Origin: Streptomyces sp. NBC_00102
GTDB taxonomy: Bacteria > Actinomycetota > Actinomycetes > Streptomycetales > Streptomycetaceae
Direction of reading: 5' to 3'
Length of the DNA: 64,000 nt
NCBI RefSeq assembly: GCF_026343115.1
Contig: NZ_JAPEMC010000003.1
Span: 558,001 to 622,000 of the forward strand
Below the pieces are notes generated by a model that saw only the letters and a list, made by a program, of their open reading frames with translations, ran no database searches and was not told the origin of the DNA. Shown here piece after piece: positions 19,191 to 26,818 of this stretch (within the stretch, counting starts at the first letter, position 1; each line of letters opens with the position of its first letter). The translations under genes and the position numbers were made by a program.

Positions 19191-19294
19191 CACCGCGGAG
19201 CACGAGGCACCCGCGACGAGTACACCGCGGAGCACGAGGCACCCGCGACGAGCACACCGCGGAGCACGAGGCACCCGCGACGAGCACACCGCGC
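19191..19294. repeat. 32-bp tandem repeat, three copies plus a partial
   Basis: The unit begins CACCGCGGAGCACGAGGCAC and ends CGCGACGAG(C/T)A. It repeats at 19191, 19223 and 19255, with a partial copy at 19287. Copies differ at one position. The array is contiguous, so it is not CRISPR, and 32 is not a codon multiple. It sits between the two CebR boxes. Confidence 0.88.
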
Positions 19295-19379
19295 CGACAG
19301 GTACGGGCACCTCCTGACCCACACCCGCGGAGACGAATCGCGTCCAAGAGCTTGACGGCCCGTCGCGCGACCCTGAGAT

Positions 19380-19393
19380 TGGGAGCGCTCCCA
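19380..19393. promoter_or_regulatory. CebR box on the GH5 side
   Basis: TGGGAGCGCTCCCA, identical to the CebR consensus, 249 bp upstream of the GH5 start codon. It is 335 bp from the other box in the same intergenic region, close enough for looping between two bound repressors. Confidence 0.85.
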
Positions 19394-19641
19394 CTCCAGT
19401 TCCCCCGACACGAACCCCGCACTCCCGCCCCCCGCGGCCGCACTCCCAGAAATCCTCGGACCGACGCGACCGACCCGCAGCAAACTGTCATGCCCATGAC
19501 CGCTCTTGGATGCCCTTACCGTCCCGCGCCCGGTCACTGCCGCCGACCGGCGGGGCACTCCGCTCCCGGGCAGGGCATGTCGGGAGCACTCCCCTCGCAC
19601 CCCCACCGCCCCCACCGCCCCCACCGCACGAGGAGAAAGCC

Positions 19642-21081
19642 GTGAAACGCCTTCTGGCCCTACTCGCGACCTGCGCGACGATCCTGGGCCTCGCCGCCCT
19701 GTTCAGCCCCCAGGCGGTGGCCGCCGCCGGATGCAAGGTCGACTACACGGTCGCCAGCCAGTGGCAGGGCGGCTTCCAGGCCGGCGTGAAGATCACCAAC
19801 CTGGGTGAGCCCGTGACCGCGTGGACGCTCACGTTCGCCCTGCCGGACGCGGGGCAGAAGCTCGTCCAGGGCTGGAACGCCACCTGGACGCAGTCCGGTT
19901 CCACGGTCACCGCCGTCGGCCTCGACTGGAACCGCGCGCTGGCCACCGGCGCGGCGGCCGACGTGGGGTTCACCGGCTCCTTCACGGGTGCCAACCCCAA
20001 ACCCACGGCCTTCACGCTCAACGGCGTCGCCTGCACGGGCTCGATCGTCGGCGGCCCGACGCCGACGCCGACCCCGACGCCCACGCCCACCCCGACGCCC
20101 ACCCCGACCCCGACGCCCGATCCGACGCCCGGACCGAGCACCGGTACCCCCGTGGACGTCAACGGACCGGTGCACGTCTGCGGCGTGAACCTGTGCAACC
20201 AGTACAACCGCCCCATCCAGCTGCGGGGCATGAGCACCCACGGCATCCAGTGGTTCAGCGGGTGCTACAACAACGCCTCCATGAACGCCCTGGCGCAGGA
20301 CTGGAAGGCGGACCTGCTGCGTATCGCCATGTACGTACAGGAAGAGGGCTACGAGACCGACCCGGCGGGCTTCACCAGCCGGGTGAACAGCCTTGTCGAC
20401 ATGGCCGAAGCCCGTGGCATGTACGCGTTGATCGACTTCCACACCCTGACGCCGGGCGACCCGAACTACAACCTCGCGCGCGCCAAGACGTTCTTCGCGT
20501 CCGTCGCGGCCCGCAACGCGAACAAGAAGAACGTCATCTACGAGATCGCCAACGAGCCCAACGGCGTGAGCTGGGCGGCCATCAAGAGCTACGCCGAGCA
20601 GGTCATCCCGGTGATCCGGGCCGCCGACCCGGACGCGGTCGTCGTCGTCGGTACCCGCGGTTGGTCCTCGCTCGGAGTCTCCGACGGCGCCGGCGAGAGC
20701 GAGGTCGTCAACAGCCCTGTCAACGCCGCCAACATCATGTACGCGTTCCACTTCTACGCCGCGAGCCACAAGGACAACTACCGTGCCGCGCTGAGCCGGG
20801 CAGCCACCCGACTCCCGATGTTCGTCACGGAGTTCGGAACGGTGAGCGCCACCGGCGGTGGCGCGTTGGACCGGTCGAGCACCACGGCCTGGCTGGACCT
20901 GCTCGACCAGCTGAAGATCGGCTACGCGAACTGGACGTACAGCGACGCCCCCGAAAGCAGTGCGGCGCTCCAGCCCGGCACCTGCGACGGCAGCGATTAC
21001 AGCAGCAGTGGGGTGCTGACCGAATCGGGGACGCTGCTCAAGAGCCGGATCAGCACCGCCGACAACTTCCCCACCGGCTGA
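19642..21081 (+). CDS. Secreted CBM2-GH5 endoglucanase
   Basis: GTG start with GAGGAG upstream; 479 residues. Sec signal (residues 1-31), CBM2 (about 32-133; CKVDYTVASQWQGGFQAGV ... LNGVACTG), a (TP)n linker to about 170, then a GH5 catalytic domain, probably subfamily 2. The domain starts LCNQYNRPIQLRGMSTHGIQWF. Acid/base Glu305 lies in IYEIANEPNG and nucleophile Glu397 in FVTEFGT. It hydrolyses internal beta-1,4 bonds of cellulose (EC 3.2.1.4 class) outside the cell. The CBM2 is N-terminal here but C-terminal in the divergent LPMO. A CebR box lies upstream. Confidence 0.93.
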   Translation: MKRLLALLATCATILGLAALFSPQAVAAAGCKVDYTVASQWQGGFQAGVKITNLGEPVTAWTLTFALPDAGQKLVQGWNATWTQSGSTVTAVGLDWNRALATGAAADVGFTGSFTGANPKPTAFTLNGVACTGSIVGGPTPTPTPTPTPTPTPTPTPTPDPTPGPSTGTPVDVNGPVHVCGVNLCNQYNRPIQLRGMSTHGIQWFSGCYNNASMNALAQDWKADLLRIAMYVQEEGYETDPAGFTSRVNSLVDMAEARGMYALIDFHTLTPGDPNYNLARAKTFFASVAARNANKKNVIYEIANEPNGVSWAAIKSYAEQVIPVIRAADPDAVVVVGTRGWSSLGVSDGAGESEVVNSPVNAANIMYAFHFYAASHKDNYRAALSRAATRLPMFVTEFGTVSATGGGALDRSSTTAWLDLLDQLKIGYANWTYSDAPESSAALQPGTCDGSDYSSSGVLTESGTLLKSRISTADNFPTG

Positions 21082-21160
21082 CCCGGCCGCTGCCCCCAAC
21101 CGCTGCTCCACCCCCCTGACCTGCCCACCGACCGCCCACCCGACCGCCCACCCGACCGAC

Positions 21161-21201
21161 CGGCGGACGGGGCTCCGGCCGTGCCGAAGCCCCGTCCGCC
21201 G
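21161..21201 (+). terminator. Hairpin terminator after the GH5 gene
   Basis: CGGCGGACGGGGCT (21161-21174) pairs perfectly with AGCCCCGTCCGCCG (21188-21201), loop 13 bases. A short run of CCGACCGCCCAC-like repeats lies just before it. Confidence 0.65.
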
Positions 21202-21373
21202 CGGGAAGCGCGCCTGCCGCGCCCCTCTCGCCCTCGCCGCCGCCTGTCCGGCCGGGCGCCTTCCGCTGAGGACGTGCGGTGCCGGCACGCTCCCACCCCC
21301 CCTGCCCTTCCGGACGGACGCCCCTGTCCGGAACCACGCGAGCCACGCGAGCCACGCGAGAGTGAGGAAACAC

Positions 21374-21802
21374 ATGAGTCTGCTCGACAAGAACCGTGAC
21401 TCGGTACTCGGACTGTTCCGCATCGTCGTCGGACTGCTGTTCGCCTGCCACGGAGCGGCGGCCCTGTTCAACGTGTTCGGCGGCCCCCACGGCGCGTCCC
21501 CGCGCCTGTGGGAGTGGCCCGGCTGGTGGGCCGCGGCCATTCAGTTAGTCGGCGGTGTCCTGGTGTTGGTGGGCTACGACACCCGGCCATCGGCGGTGAT
21601 CTGCTCCGGATCCATGGCGTACGCCTACTTCAGCACCCACCAGGCACACGCGCTTCTGCCCATCGAGAACGGCGGTGAGGCAGCCGCGATGTTCTGCTGG
21701 GCGTTCCTCCTCATCGCGGCGATGGGGCCGGGCCGTTGGGCCCTGGACCAGGTCCCGGCACGAAACGAGACACGGCCGGAGGTCTCGCTCACACGGCACT
21801 GA
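21374..21802 (+). CDS. DoxX-family membrane protein
   Basis: 142 residues with four hydrophobic segments and the DoxX opening pattern (LFRIVVGLLFACHGAAALF, then a tryptophan-rich WEWPGWWAAAIQLVGGVLVLVGY). A GTG four codons earlier is possible, but the ATG at 21374 has AGGAAA at better spacing. DoxX proteins are small inner-membrane proteins linked to redox or quinone-related stress in mycobacteria; the role here is unknown. Three 9-bp CACGCGAGC repeats and an 8-bp inverted repeat (TTCCGGAC/GTCCGGAA, 21308-21333) precede it. Confidence 0.8.
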   Translation: MSLLDKNRDSVLGLFRIVVGLLFACHGAAALFNVFGGPHGASPRLWEWPGWWAAAIQLVGGVLVLVGYDTRPSAVICSGSMAYAYFSTHQAHALLPIENGGEAAAMFCWAFLLIAAMGPGRWALDQVPARNETRPEVSLTRH

Positions 21803-21849
21803 GCCGCCCTCCGCCGTCCGGTTCCGCCGGCTCCCTTCCCCGATCCCCG

Positions 21850-22075
21850 CAACTCCGGGTCGCGCAGCTCCCCGCTGCGGGACGAGGCGCCGGCCTTCCG
21901 GCCCCGGACCGGGATCAGTGTGCCGTCCACGATCCACAGCCGTTCCACCGCATCAGCCGGGCGGGGCGCTTCCCGCCCCGCTCACGCACCACCTTCAGCA
22001 GCCGCTCGAACTGCCGCATCCTTAGCCCCGTGAACGTCTCCACCCACAACGCCTCAGCCCGCAACACCCCACCCA
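21850..22075 (-). pseudogene. Relic of an IS5-like transposase gene, internally deleted
   Basis: Leftward translation gives LRAEALWVETFTGLRMRQFE then RLLKVVRERGG, the N-terminal part of IS5-group transposases. After a frame change it continues ADAVERLWIVDGTLIPVRGR, the region around the first catalytic Asp (WIVDGT). In complete transposases these parts are separated by a long segment that is missing here, and the downstream half is gone too. No terminal inverted repeats are visible. It is a decayed, non-functional fragment. Confidence 0.65.
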
Positions 22076-22177
22076 TGCAGGAGAAATACCCCCAGCGCAG
22101 GCTTCTGCAACACGCTTTGGCCCCGCCGGGCCCCGGGACGGTTCAACCCCGGCCCGGCGCTGCCCGGCACGTGCCCG

Positions 22178-22285
22178 ATCGGCGGTACCGGCAACCACGA
22201 CGATGGTGACCAGGATTGCGGTCAGACCGAAGGTGGAGATCGGATGATGAGGATCGATCCACCGGGGGCCGAGAGCCAGGGGCAC
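22178..22285 (-). pseudogene. Truncated N-terminus of a DedA-family gene
   Basis: From a GTG at 22285 the leftward frame reads LALGPRWIDPHHPISTFGLT then AILVTIVVVAG. This matches the start of Streptomyces DedA proteins (...LDP..LISTFGL.GILVIVFAE...). The similarity ends after about 36 residues, before the FLPGDSLL motif, and the frame then drifts into arginine-rich sequence towards the transposase relic. A full DedA gene is at 25362-26033. Insertion and later deletion by the adjacent IS is a plausible cause. Confidence 0.5.
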
Positions 22286-22392
22286 GATCGCAGTCCTGTG
22301 GGAGGGGCTGTCCGCGTGCCGGGACCGGGCTGACGGCTCGCCGTCGTACGCGGCGACGCACGGAACCTCGTGGGCGCACCGGCGGTCCGCGG

Positions 22393-23328
22393 TCAGTGGT
22401 GGCCCCGCTCCCCCTGGGCCACTTCCACGTCGTGGTGCAGACCCGCTCCGCCCGCGGCCACGGTGACCAGGGAGAGGCCCGCCGTGAGCGCGAGCACCAG
22501 GGTCATGGCCACGGCGAAACGGCTACGGGGACGGGGGGCGCCGAGCAACGCCCGTACGCGCTGGGGAACCGGACCCGAGGTCGCTGCCGCGGCCACCGAG
22601 GGCAGCACCTCGCGCTTCCCGGCTCCGACCGCGAGGGCGGCTCGCGCGATCGCGCGTGCCGTCAGCCGACGGTCACCAGTCACGCGGGCGGCCTCTTCGT
22701 CGGCGCTGCGTTCCGCCGCCAACTGGACGGCCTCGCGGGCCGGTCGTAGCCCGGGATGGCAGTGGGCGGCGAGGTCGGCCGCCGCGAGGAAGTAGTGGTG
22801 GCGCCCCGCCAGGTGGGCGCGCTCGTGGGCGAGCAGAGCGCCCCGTTCCTCCGCGGAGAGGCTGCGCAGCATGCCTGTCGTGACGACGATCCGGCCGGGC
22901 CGTCCGGGCAGGGCGTAGGCGTCCGGATAGGCGGTGTCGATCACGCAGAGGTCGCCCGCCGTGTGACGGGCGTCGGCAAGCGAGGTGGCCGTACGGAACG
23001 CCCTCACCTGGCGTACCACCGAGCGCAGCACGGTCCAGGCGCAGACTCCGAGGGCTCCGACGGCGAACCCGACGACCGGCAGCAGGACGGACGCGGGCGC
23101 CACGACGAGCGGGTGGACGAGATCTCCCAGCAGGGCGAAGGCCGGCACCCTCAGCAGGCCGGACACCGCGAGTCCCCCGAGCGCGGCGAGGGACCCGCCG
23201 GCGAGCACCACCGCGGTGGGGGTGAGCGTCCACAGGGTGGCGACGGGGGTGAGGTGCGCCGCCGCCCGGCGGACGAGCAGCGGCATGACCAGGGGGATCA
23301 GCACCGGGACGACGAGGAGGGCGATCAT
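22393..23328 (-). CDS. M56-family membrane metalloprotease (BlaR1-like), first copy
   Basis: 311 residues with hydrophobic segments near 2-20, 38-60, 77-100 and 265-290. A cytoplasmic zinc-protease motif HERAH lies in LLAHERAHLAGRHHYF, and a downstream Glu in AERSADEEAA is the likely third ligand. It lacks the C-terminal penicillin-binding sensor domain of BlaR1/MecR1, so the signal must come from elsewhere. The start overlaps the BlaI stop as ATGA, so repressor and protease are coupled. In this family the protease is thought to trigger removal of the BlaI repressor when the envelope is stressed. Confidence 0.86.
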   Translation of the reverse strand: MIALLVVPVLIPLVMPLLVRRAAAHLTPVATLWTLTPTAVVLAGGSLAALGGLAVSGLLRVPAFALLGDLVHPLVVAPASVLLPVVGFAVGALGVCAWTVLRSVVRQVRAFRTATSLADARHTAGDLCVIDTAYPDAYALPGRPGRIVVTTGMLRSLSAEERGALLAHERAHLAGRHHYFLAAADLAAHCHPGLRPAREAVQLAAERSADEEAARVTGDRRLTARAIARAALAVGAGKREVLPSVAAAATSGPVPQRVRALLGAPRPRSRFAVAMTLVLALTAGLSLVTVAAGGAGLHHDVEVAQGERGHH

Positions 23329-23696
23329 CGTTCACCGGTTTCCAGCAGGTCCCGCAGGACTTGTTCGTCGTCCGTGCCCAGTTGGGCGACGAAGCGGGCC
23401 AGTGCGGTCGCCCGGTCGCTGTCGCGGTCCAGCTCGTGGTGCATGCGACGGGCGGTGAGACCGTGGACGTCGGAGAGCGGCCGGTAGGCGTAACCCCGGC
23501 CCATCTCCGATCGCGCGACCATGCCCTTCTCGTGCAGCCGGGACAGGATCGTGGCGACGGTGGTCCGGGCCAGGGGTGCGTCGAGCCGGCCTTGCACCTG
23601 TGCCGCGGTCTGCGGTCCGTCCGCCGACCACAGCGCGGCCATGACGCCCGCCTCCAGCTCTCCGGCCGGTCTGCGGTCCGCGGGGACGCCTGTCAT
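23325..23696 (-). CDS. BlaI/MecI-family repressor, first copy
   Basis: The ATG at 23696 is chosen because AGGAG lies seven bases upstream; longer starts lack a site. The 123-residue product has the BlaI winged helix (GELEAGVMAALW, TVATILSRLHEKGMVAR, GRGYAYRPL) followed by the dimerisation helix bundle. It is translationally coupled to the M56 protease gene. A dyad of the form GTCTACA-N4-TGTAGTC at 23747-23764, 51 bp upstream, is a likely autoregulatory operator and matches dyads upstream of neighbouring units. Confidence 0.9.
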   Translation of the reverse strand: MTGVPADRRPAGELEAGVMAALWSADGPQTAAQVQGRLDAPLARTTVATILSRLHEKGMVARSEMGRGYAYRPLSDVHGLTARRMHHELDRDSDRATALARFVAQLGTDDEQVLRDLLETGER

Positions 23697-24013
23697 GCAA
23701 ACTCTCCTGCACATCGCACATCACGTCGTCCACGATGCCGCAGACCGTCTACATAAGTGTAGTCGTGAGATCGCGCCCGCTCACCGGCCGCGTCCGCCCT
23801 CTCGGCGCGTCCACGAGGGGCGGCGGCCGGCCCGCGCCTCGGCGGTACGGACTCCGCGGTGACGGACGGAATCCCGATCCGGGGACGATCCGGGGCCACC
23901 AGGAGCCTGAGCAACAACGCCTGATCCTGGCTGGAGGGTTCCGGTCGTACAGGCGGGTGAGGACGGTGAGCGCGGTCGTGTGAGGCAGGTCTCCGGGCAG
24001 TGCCGCCTCGCCC
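23697..24013. other. Promoter region of the first BlaI gene plus a possible BlaI relic
   Basis: It holds the dyad at 23747-23764 and, further right, a short stretch resembling BlaI (23935-24018). The remaining 170 bp show nothing recognisable. Confidence 0.4.
23747..23764. promoter_or_regulatory. BlaI-type operator dyad 1
   Basis: GTCTACA-TAAG-TGTAGTC. The inner arms CTACA/TGTAG are perfect and contain the TACA/TGTA halves typical of BlaI/MecI sites. Located 51 bp upstream of the first BlaI start. Confidence 0.7.
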
Positions 24014-24018
24014 TCACC
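23935..24018 (-). pseudogene. Possible fragment of a third BlaI-type gene
   Basis: A leftward frame reads GEGEAALPGDLPHTTALTVL followed by TRLYDRNPP. The HTTALTVLTRLYDRN part resembles the recognition-helix segment of BlaI proteins (TTVxTVLxRLxxKG). No start, no binding site and no downstream half are present, so at best this is a decayed remnant. The match is short and could be chance. Confidence 0.3.
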
Positions 24019-24739
24019 GACAGGCTGGACCGGGCAGCGGCGTCGCACGCGCGACGAGCACCACCCCGAGGCCGGTCCAGACCAGGGCCATGAACCATCC
24101 GGCGGCCACGTCACCGGCCCAGTGCACGCCCAGCCACACCCGGCTGATCCCCACCGAAGCGGCCCAGAGCACGGCCAGACCCGCCCACGATCTGAAGGCG
24201 GGTGGGCGCCGGGCGAGGAGCGCGACGACGACGAGTCCCGCCGCCATCGCCGAGGTGGTGGCGTGTCCGGACGGGAACGCCCAGCGCGATGCGTGCGTGA
24301 GCCAGTCCTCCGCCGGAGGCCGCGGGCGGGCGACCGCCGTCATGAGGGCGAGTCGCAGAGCCTGTCCGCACGCGAGCCAGAGAGCGAACGCCGCCGCGGG
24401 CGCGGCGAACCGTACGGCGGGGCGCCGCCCTCGATCCGGATCGAGGGCGGGAGCGGTCATCAGACCGGCGGCCAGGGCCACCAGGTAAGGGGTAGGGCCG
24501 GTCCCGGTGGCCGTCACGGCACGCAGCACGGCCACGAGCGGAGCGGGCCGGTGCTCCAGAGCCAGGGCGCGGATGCCGGCATCGAGCGGGTCCGGCCCAC
24601 CGCCCCCGACGGTGACGGCCGCCGTCAGGGCCGCGAGGGCGACGCCGCCGAGCACGCAGAACCCGGTGACGCGACGCCCCCGGCCGGGCAAAGCGAACCA
24701 GGCGGCCGGGGCGCACCGGAGAACGCGGGCGGCCCTCAT
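24014..24739 (-). CDS. PAP2-family membrane phosphatase, first of two
   Basis: 241 residues, start ATG at 24739 overlapping the previous gene's stop as ATGA. About six hydrophobic segments and the PAP2 signature: AVARPRPPAEDW (C1, K/R-x6-RP form), FPSGHATTSA (C2, PSGH) and SRVWLGVHWAGDV (C3, SRx5Hx3D). All catalytic residues (Arg, His, Ser-Arg-His-Asp) are present. Such enzymes dephosphorylate lipid phosphates, often undecaprenyl pyrophosphate. It is the last gene of the DedA-PAP2-PAP2 operon. Confidence 0.86.
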   Translation of the reverse strand: MRAARVLRCAPAAWFALPGRGRRVTGFCVLGGVALAALTAAVTVGGGGPDPLDAGIRALALEHRPAPLVAVLRAVTATGTGPTPYLVALAAGLMTAPALDPDRGRRPAVRFAAPAAAFALWLACGQALRLALMTAVARPRPPAEDWLTHASRWAFPSGHATTSAMAAGLVVVALLARRPPAFRSWAGLAVLWAASVGISRVWLGVHWAGDVAAGWFMALVWTGLGVVLVARATPLPGPACR

Positions 24740-25362
24740 GAGACGACCAGAGGACGCAGGCGCCCCCGGGACAGGTGGCCGGCCACTGCCGAGGCGTACC
24801 GGTCGAGCGCAGCCCCGGTGAGGACGGTCACCAGGGCGCCGACCATGAGCGCGGCAACGACGTCGTGCGGGTAGTGGGCGCCGACCCACACGCGGGAGGC
24901 GGCCATCGCCAGGGCCGCGACCACCGCGACGGCGCCGAGCCGTGCCGAGACGAACCACAGTGCCACGGCCGCGGCGGCGGCGAGGGTGGCGTGGTTGCTG
25001 GGAAAGGACCAGTCGCCGGGGGCCGGACACGCCTCCAGGGTGGTCACGTGCAGCGCCTGGCAGGGACGGGACTCGCGCACCAGGTCTTTCAGTCCGCTGC
25101 TGACGGCGAAGGCGATCACCGTCAGGACCGGAGCGGCCAGAGCCTTCACCGCAAGCCGTGCGTCCTGGCGCCGGGTCTGCCACCACCCCACCAGCATCAG
25201 GACGGCGAACAGGGCGAGACCGTAGGTGGAGTATCCGGAGATGAGACCGTCCAGCCAGCCGGGGGCGTGGTGCGCGGTGTCGACCACGTCCAGGTAGGCG
25301 GTGCCGTCGATGCCCGAGCCGTCGTGTGCCGTGGAGAGGAGCCGCGAGGCGGTGGCGCCCAT
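24736..25362 (-). CDS. PAP2-family membrane phosphatase, second of two
   Basis: 208 residues with five to six hydrophobic segments. Motifs: KDLVRESRPCQAL (C1), FPSNHATLAAA (C2, PSNH, the variant seen in BcrC-like undecaprenyl pyrophosphate phosphatases), and SRVWVGAHYPHDVVA (C3). The start ATG at 25362 shares one base with the DedA stop (TGATG), so translation is coupled. The PSNH form and the DedA neighbour point to polyprenyl pyrophosphate as substrate; this is inference. Confidence 0.87.
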   Translation of the reverse strand: MGATASRLLSTAHDGSGIDGTAYLDVVDTAHHAPGWLDGLISGYSTYGLALFAVLMLVGWWQTRRQDARLAVKALAAPVLTVIAFAVSSGLKDLVRESRPCQALHVTTLEACPAPGDWSFPSNHATLAAAAAVALWFVSARLGAVAVVAALAMAASRVWVGAHYPHDVVAALMVGALVTVLTGAALDRYASAVAGHLSRGRLRPLVVS

Positions 25363-26033
25363 CAGGCGGCCCCGTCCGCACGGCCGCGGCGGGAACGGAG
25401 AAGCTCCAGTCCCACGGGAACGAGCGAGACGATCACGATGACGGCGATGATCGGCAGCAGGTAGCGGTCCACGTCGGGGACCGACGCGCCCAGGGCGTAG
25501 CCGGCCAGCACCAGGCCGACCGTCCACACCAGGCCGCCGATCGCCTGCCAGAGCGCGAAGGTCCGCACCGGAACACCGAGGGCCCCGGCCAGCGGGTTGA
25601 GGACGGTACGCACGATCGGGATGAAGCGGGCCAGCACGATCGCCTTGGCGTGCCCGTACCGCTCGAGGATCTCCGCGGCGCGGTCCGCTCCCTGGCGGAT
25701 CTTCCGGGACCGGGTGCGGCCCAGCAGGGCCGGTCCCGCCCGCCGGCCGAGCAGGTGGCCCGTCTGGGCTCCGGCCAGTGCTCCGGCCGCGGAGGCGACG
25801 AGCACCCATGGCAGGGACAGGTGCCCCGGAGCGGTGGCCGAGCCGCCGGCGCAGAGCAGCCCGGCGGTGAACAGCAGGGAGTCGCCGGGCAGGAAGAACC
25901 CGACGAGCAGGCCGGTCTCGGCGAACAGGACGACGGCGATGCCCAGCGTGCCGAAGGCGGCCAAAAGGGACTGTGCGTCCAGGAGGTTCACCGCGAGGTG
26001 GACCGAGGGTGTGATGTGGTGCGCGAGTGTCAT
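25362..26033 (-). CDS. DedA-family (SNARE-associated) membrane protein
   Basis: The ATG at 26033 has AGGGG eight bases upstream. 223 residues with the DedA pattern: LLAAFGTLGIAVVLFAETGL, the re-entrant FLPGDSLLFTAGLL, GALAGAQTGHLLGRRAG, and the conserved ARFIPIVRTVLNPLAGA with its two arginines. DedA-family proteins are now known to include flippases that return undecaprenyl phosphate to the cytoplasmic face. It is first in an operon with two PAP2 phosphatases, so the unit as a whole looks like lipid-carrier recycling. Two tandem BlaI-type dyads lie 100-137 bp upstream. Confidence 0.88.
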   Translation of the reverse strand: MTLAHHITPSVHLAVNLLDAQSLLAAFGTLGIAVVLFAETGLLVGFFLPGDSLLFTAGLLCAGGSATAPGHLSLPWVLVASAAGALAGAQTGHLLGRRAGPALLGRTRSRKIRQGADRAAEILERYGHAKAIVLARFIPIVRTVLNPLAGALGVPVRTFALWQAIGGLVWTVGLVLAGYALGASVPDVDRYLLPIIAVIVIVSLVPVGLELLRSRRGRADGAA

Positions 26034-26133
26034 CGGCGCTGCCCCTTCGGTAACGGACTGTCGGGCGTACCGGGCGTACCGGGCGGTCGCGGTCCGGAGC
26101 ACGGTACGGACGCGACACCGGACGACCCACTTC

Positions 26134-26170
26134 GTCTACAAGCCAGTAGTCGGTCTACATCACTGTAGAC
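26134..26170. promoter_or_regulatory. Two tandem BlaI-type operator dyads upstream of dedA
   Basis: GTCTACA-AGCC-AGTAGTC (26134-26151, imperfect) is followed after one base by GTCTACA-TCAC-TGTAGAC (26153-26170), a perfect dyad with 7-bp arms. Same spacing as the dyads before both BlaI genes. They are 100-137 bp upstream of the DedA start. Confidence 0.7.
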
Positions 26171-26429
26171 GATGAGGTGGAGGGGCCGATTCCACGAGCG
26201 GACCGGCGGACGCCGCGACGACCGGGACACAAGGCGCGACTCCCACCGACCGGCACCGTCGCGACCTCCACCCGGACCGGCCACACACCGCCCCGCCAAG
26301 CCCTCCCGAAGCATGCGGCGCGAAGCTCCCCGATCGGGTACGACTCCCCCGAGGCGCGGCCAAAAGCACCCGGAGGCCCGACGACCGGGCACTGGACCCC
26401 CTCCGCCCGCGCCCGGCTCTTCTCCGACT

Positions 26430-26447
26430 GTCTACACTTGCGTAGAC
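26430..26447. promoter_or_regulatory. BlaI-type operator dyad upstream of the HTH-like gene
   Basis: GTCTACA-CTTG-CGTAGAC, arms matching at six of seven positions. It is 372 bp before the rightward gene at 26819 and 260 bp from the tandem pair, so it may serve either direction. Confidence 0.6.
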
Positions 26448-26818
26448 TCCGCTTCGGTCGGACGGGGAAAACCCGCGTGTCCGTGGACCACCGATCGGAC
26501 CGAGCGAGGAACGGGAGGCCGCAGTCGTCGTCCGCATCCTCCAGGCCAGATCGAGAACGGGTCGTGGGCCGTGCTGTCCGCGGCGCCCACCCACGGCACC
26601 GGCGCACCGCGCACCGGTCATCACCTCCTTGTCGGCGGAGTGACGGAGCGGCTCTCCGTCCGCCCGGAGACGGGCCTGGGCGAACCAGCCCCGATGAAGT
26701 GCCCCGTCGCTGAGGGCCGTTCACCCCGTCGCCGGTGTCCGACCGGCCGGCCGTTCCCGCGGCGACGCCATGGACCGGCCCCGCCGCACCACACTCGCCC
26801 CACCCCGGGAGGGACCCC

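Larger units (their letters stand above)
18649..19641. other. 993-bp divergent control region between LPMO and GH5 genes
   Basis: It contains two CebR boxes (19045-19058 and 19380-19393) with a 32-bp tandem repeat between them. The boxes are about 400 bp from the LPMO start and 250 bp from the GH5 start, so both transcripts would have long leaders if the boxes overlap the promoters. Open frames here are proline/arginine-rich and lack ribosome binding sites. Confidence 0.6.
26034..26818. other. 785-bp divergent region with three BlaI-type dyads
   Basis: It separates the leftward DedA operon and the rightward HTH-like gene. It contains dyads at 26134-26151, 26153-26170 and 26430-26447. Frames in between are proline/arginine-rich with no ribosome binding sites, so no gene is called. 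Confidence 0.5.

Noticed and set aside
19191..19294. CRISPR array
   Set aside because: The 32-bp units are contiguous with no spacers, only three copies are present, and no cas genes are nearby.
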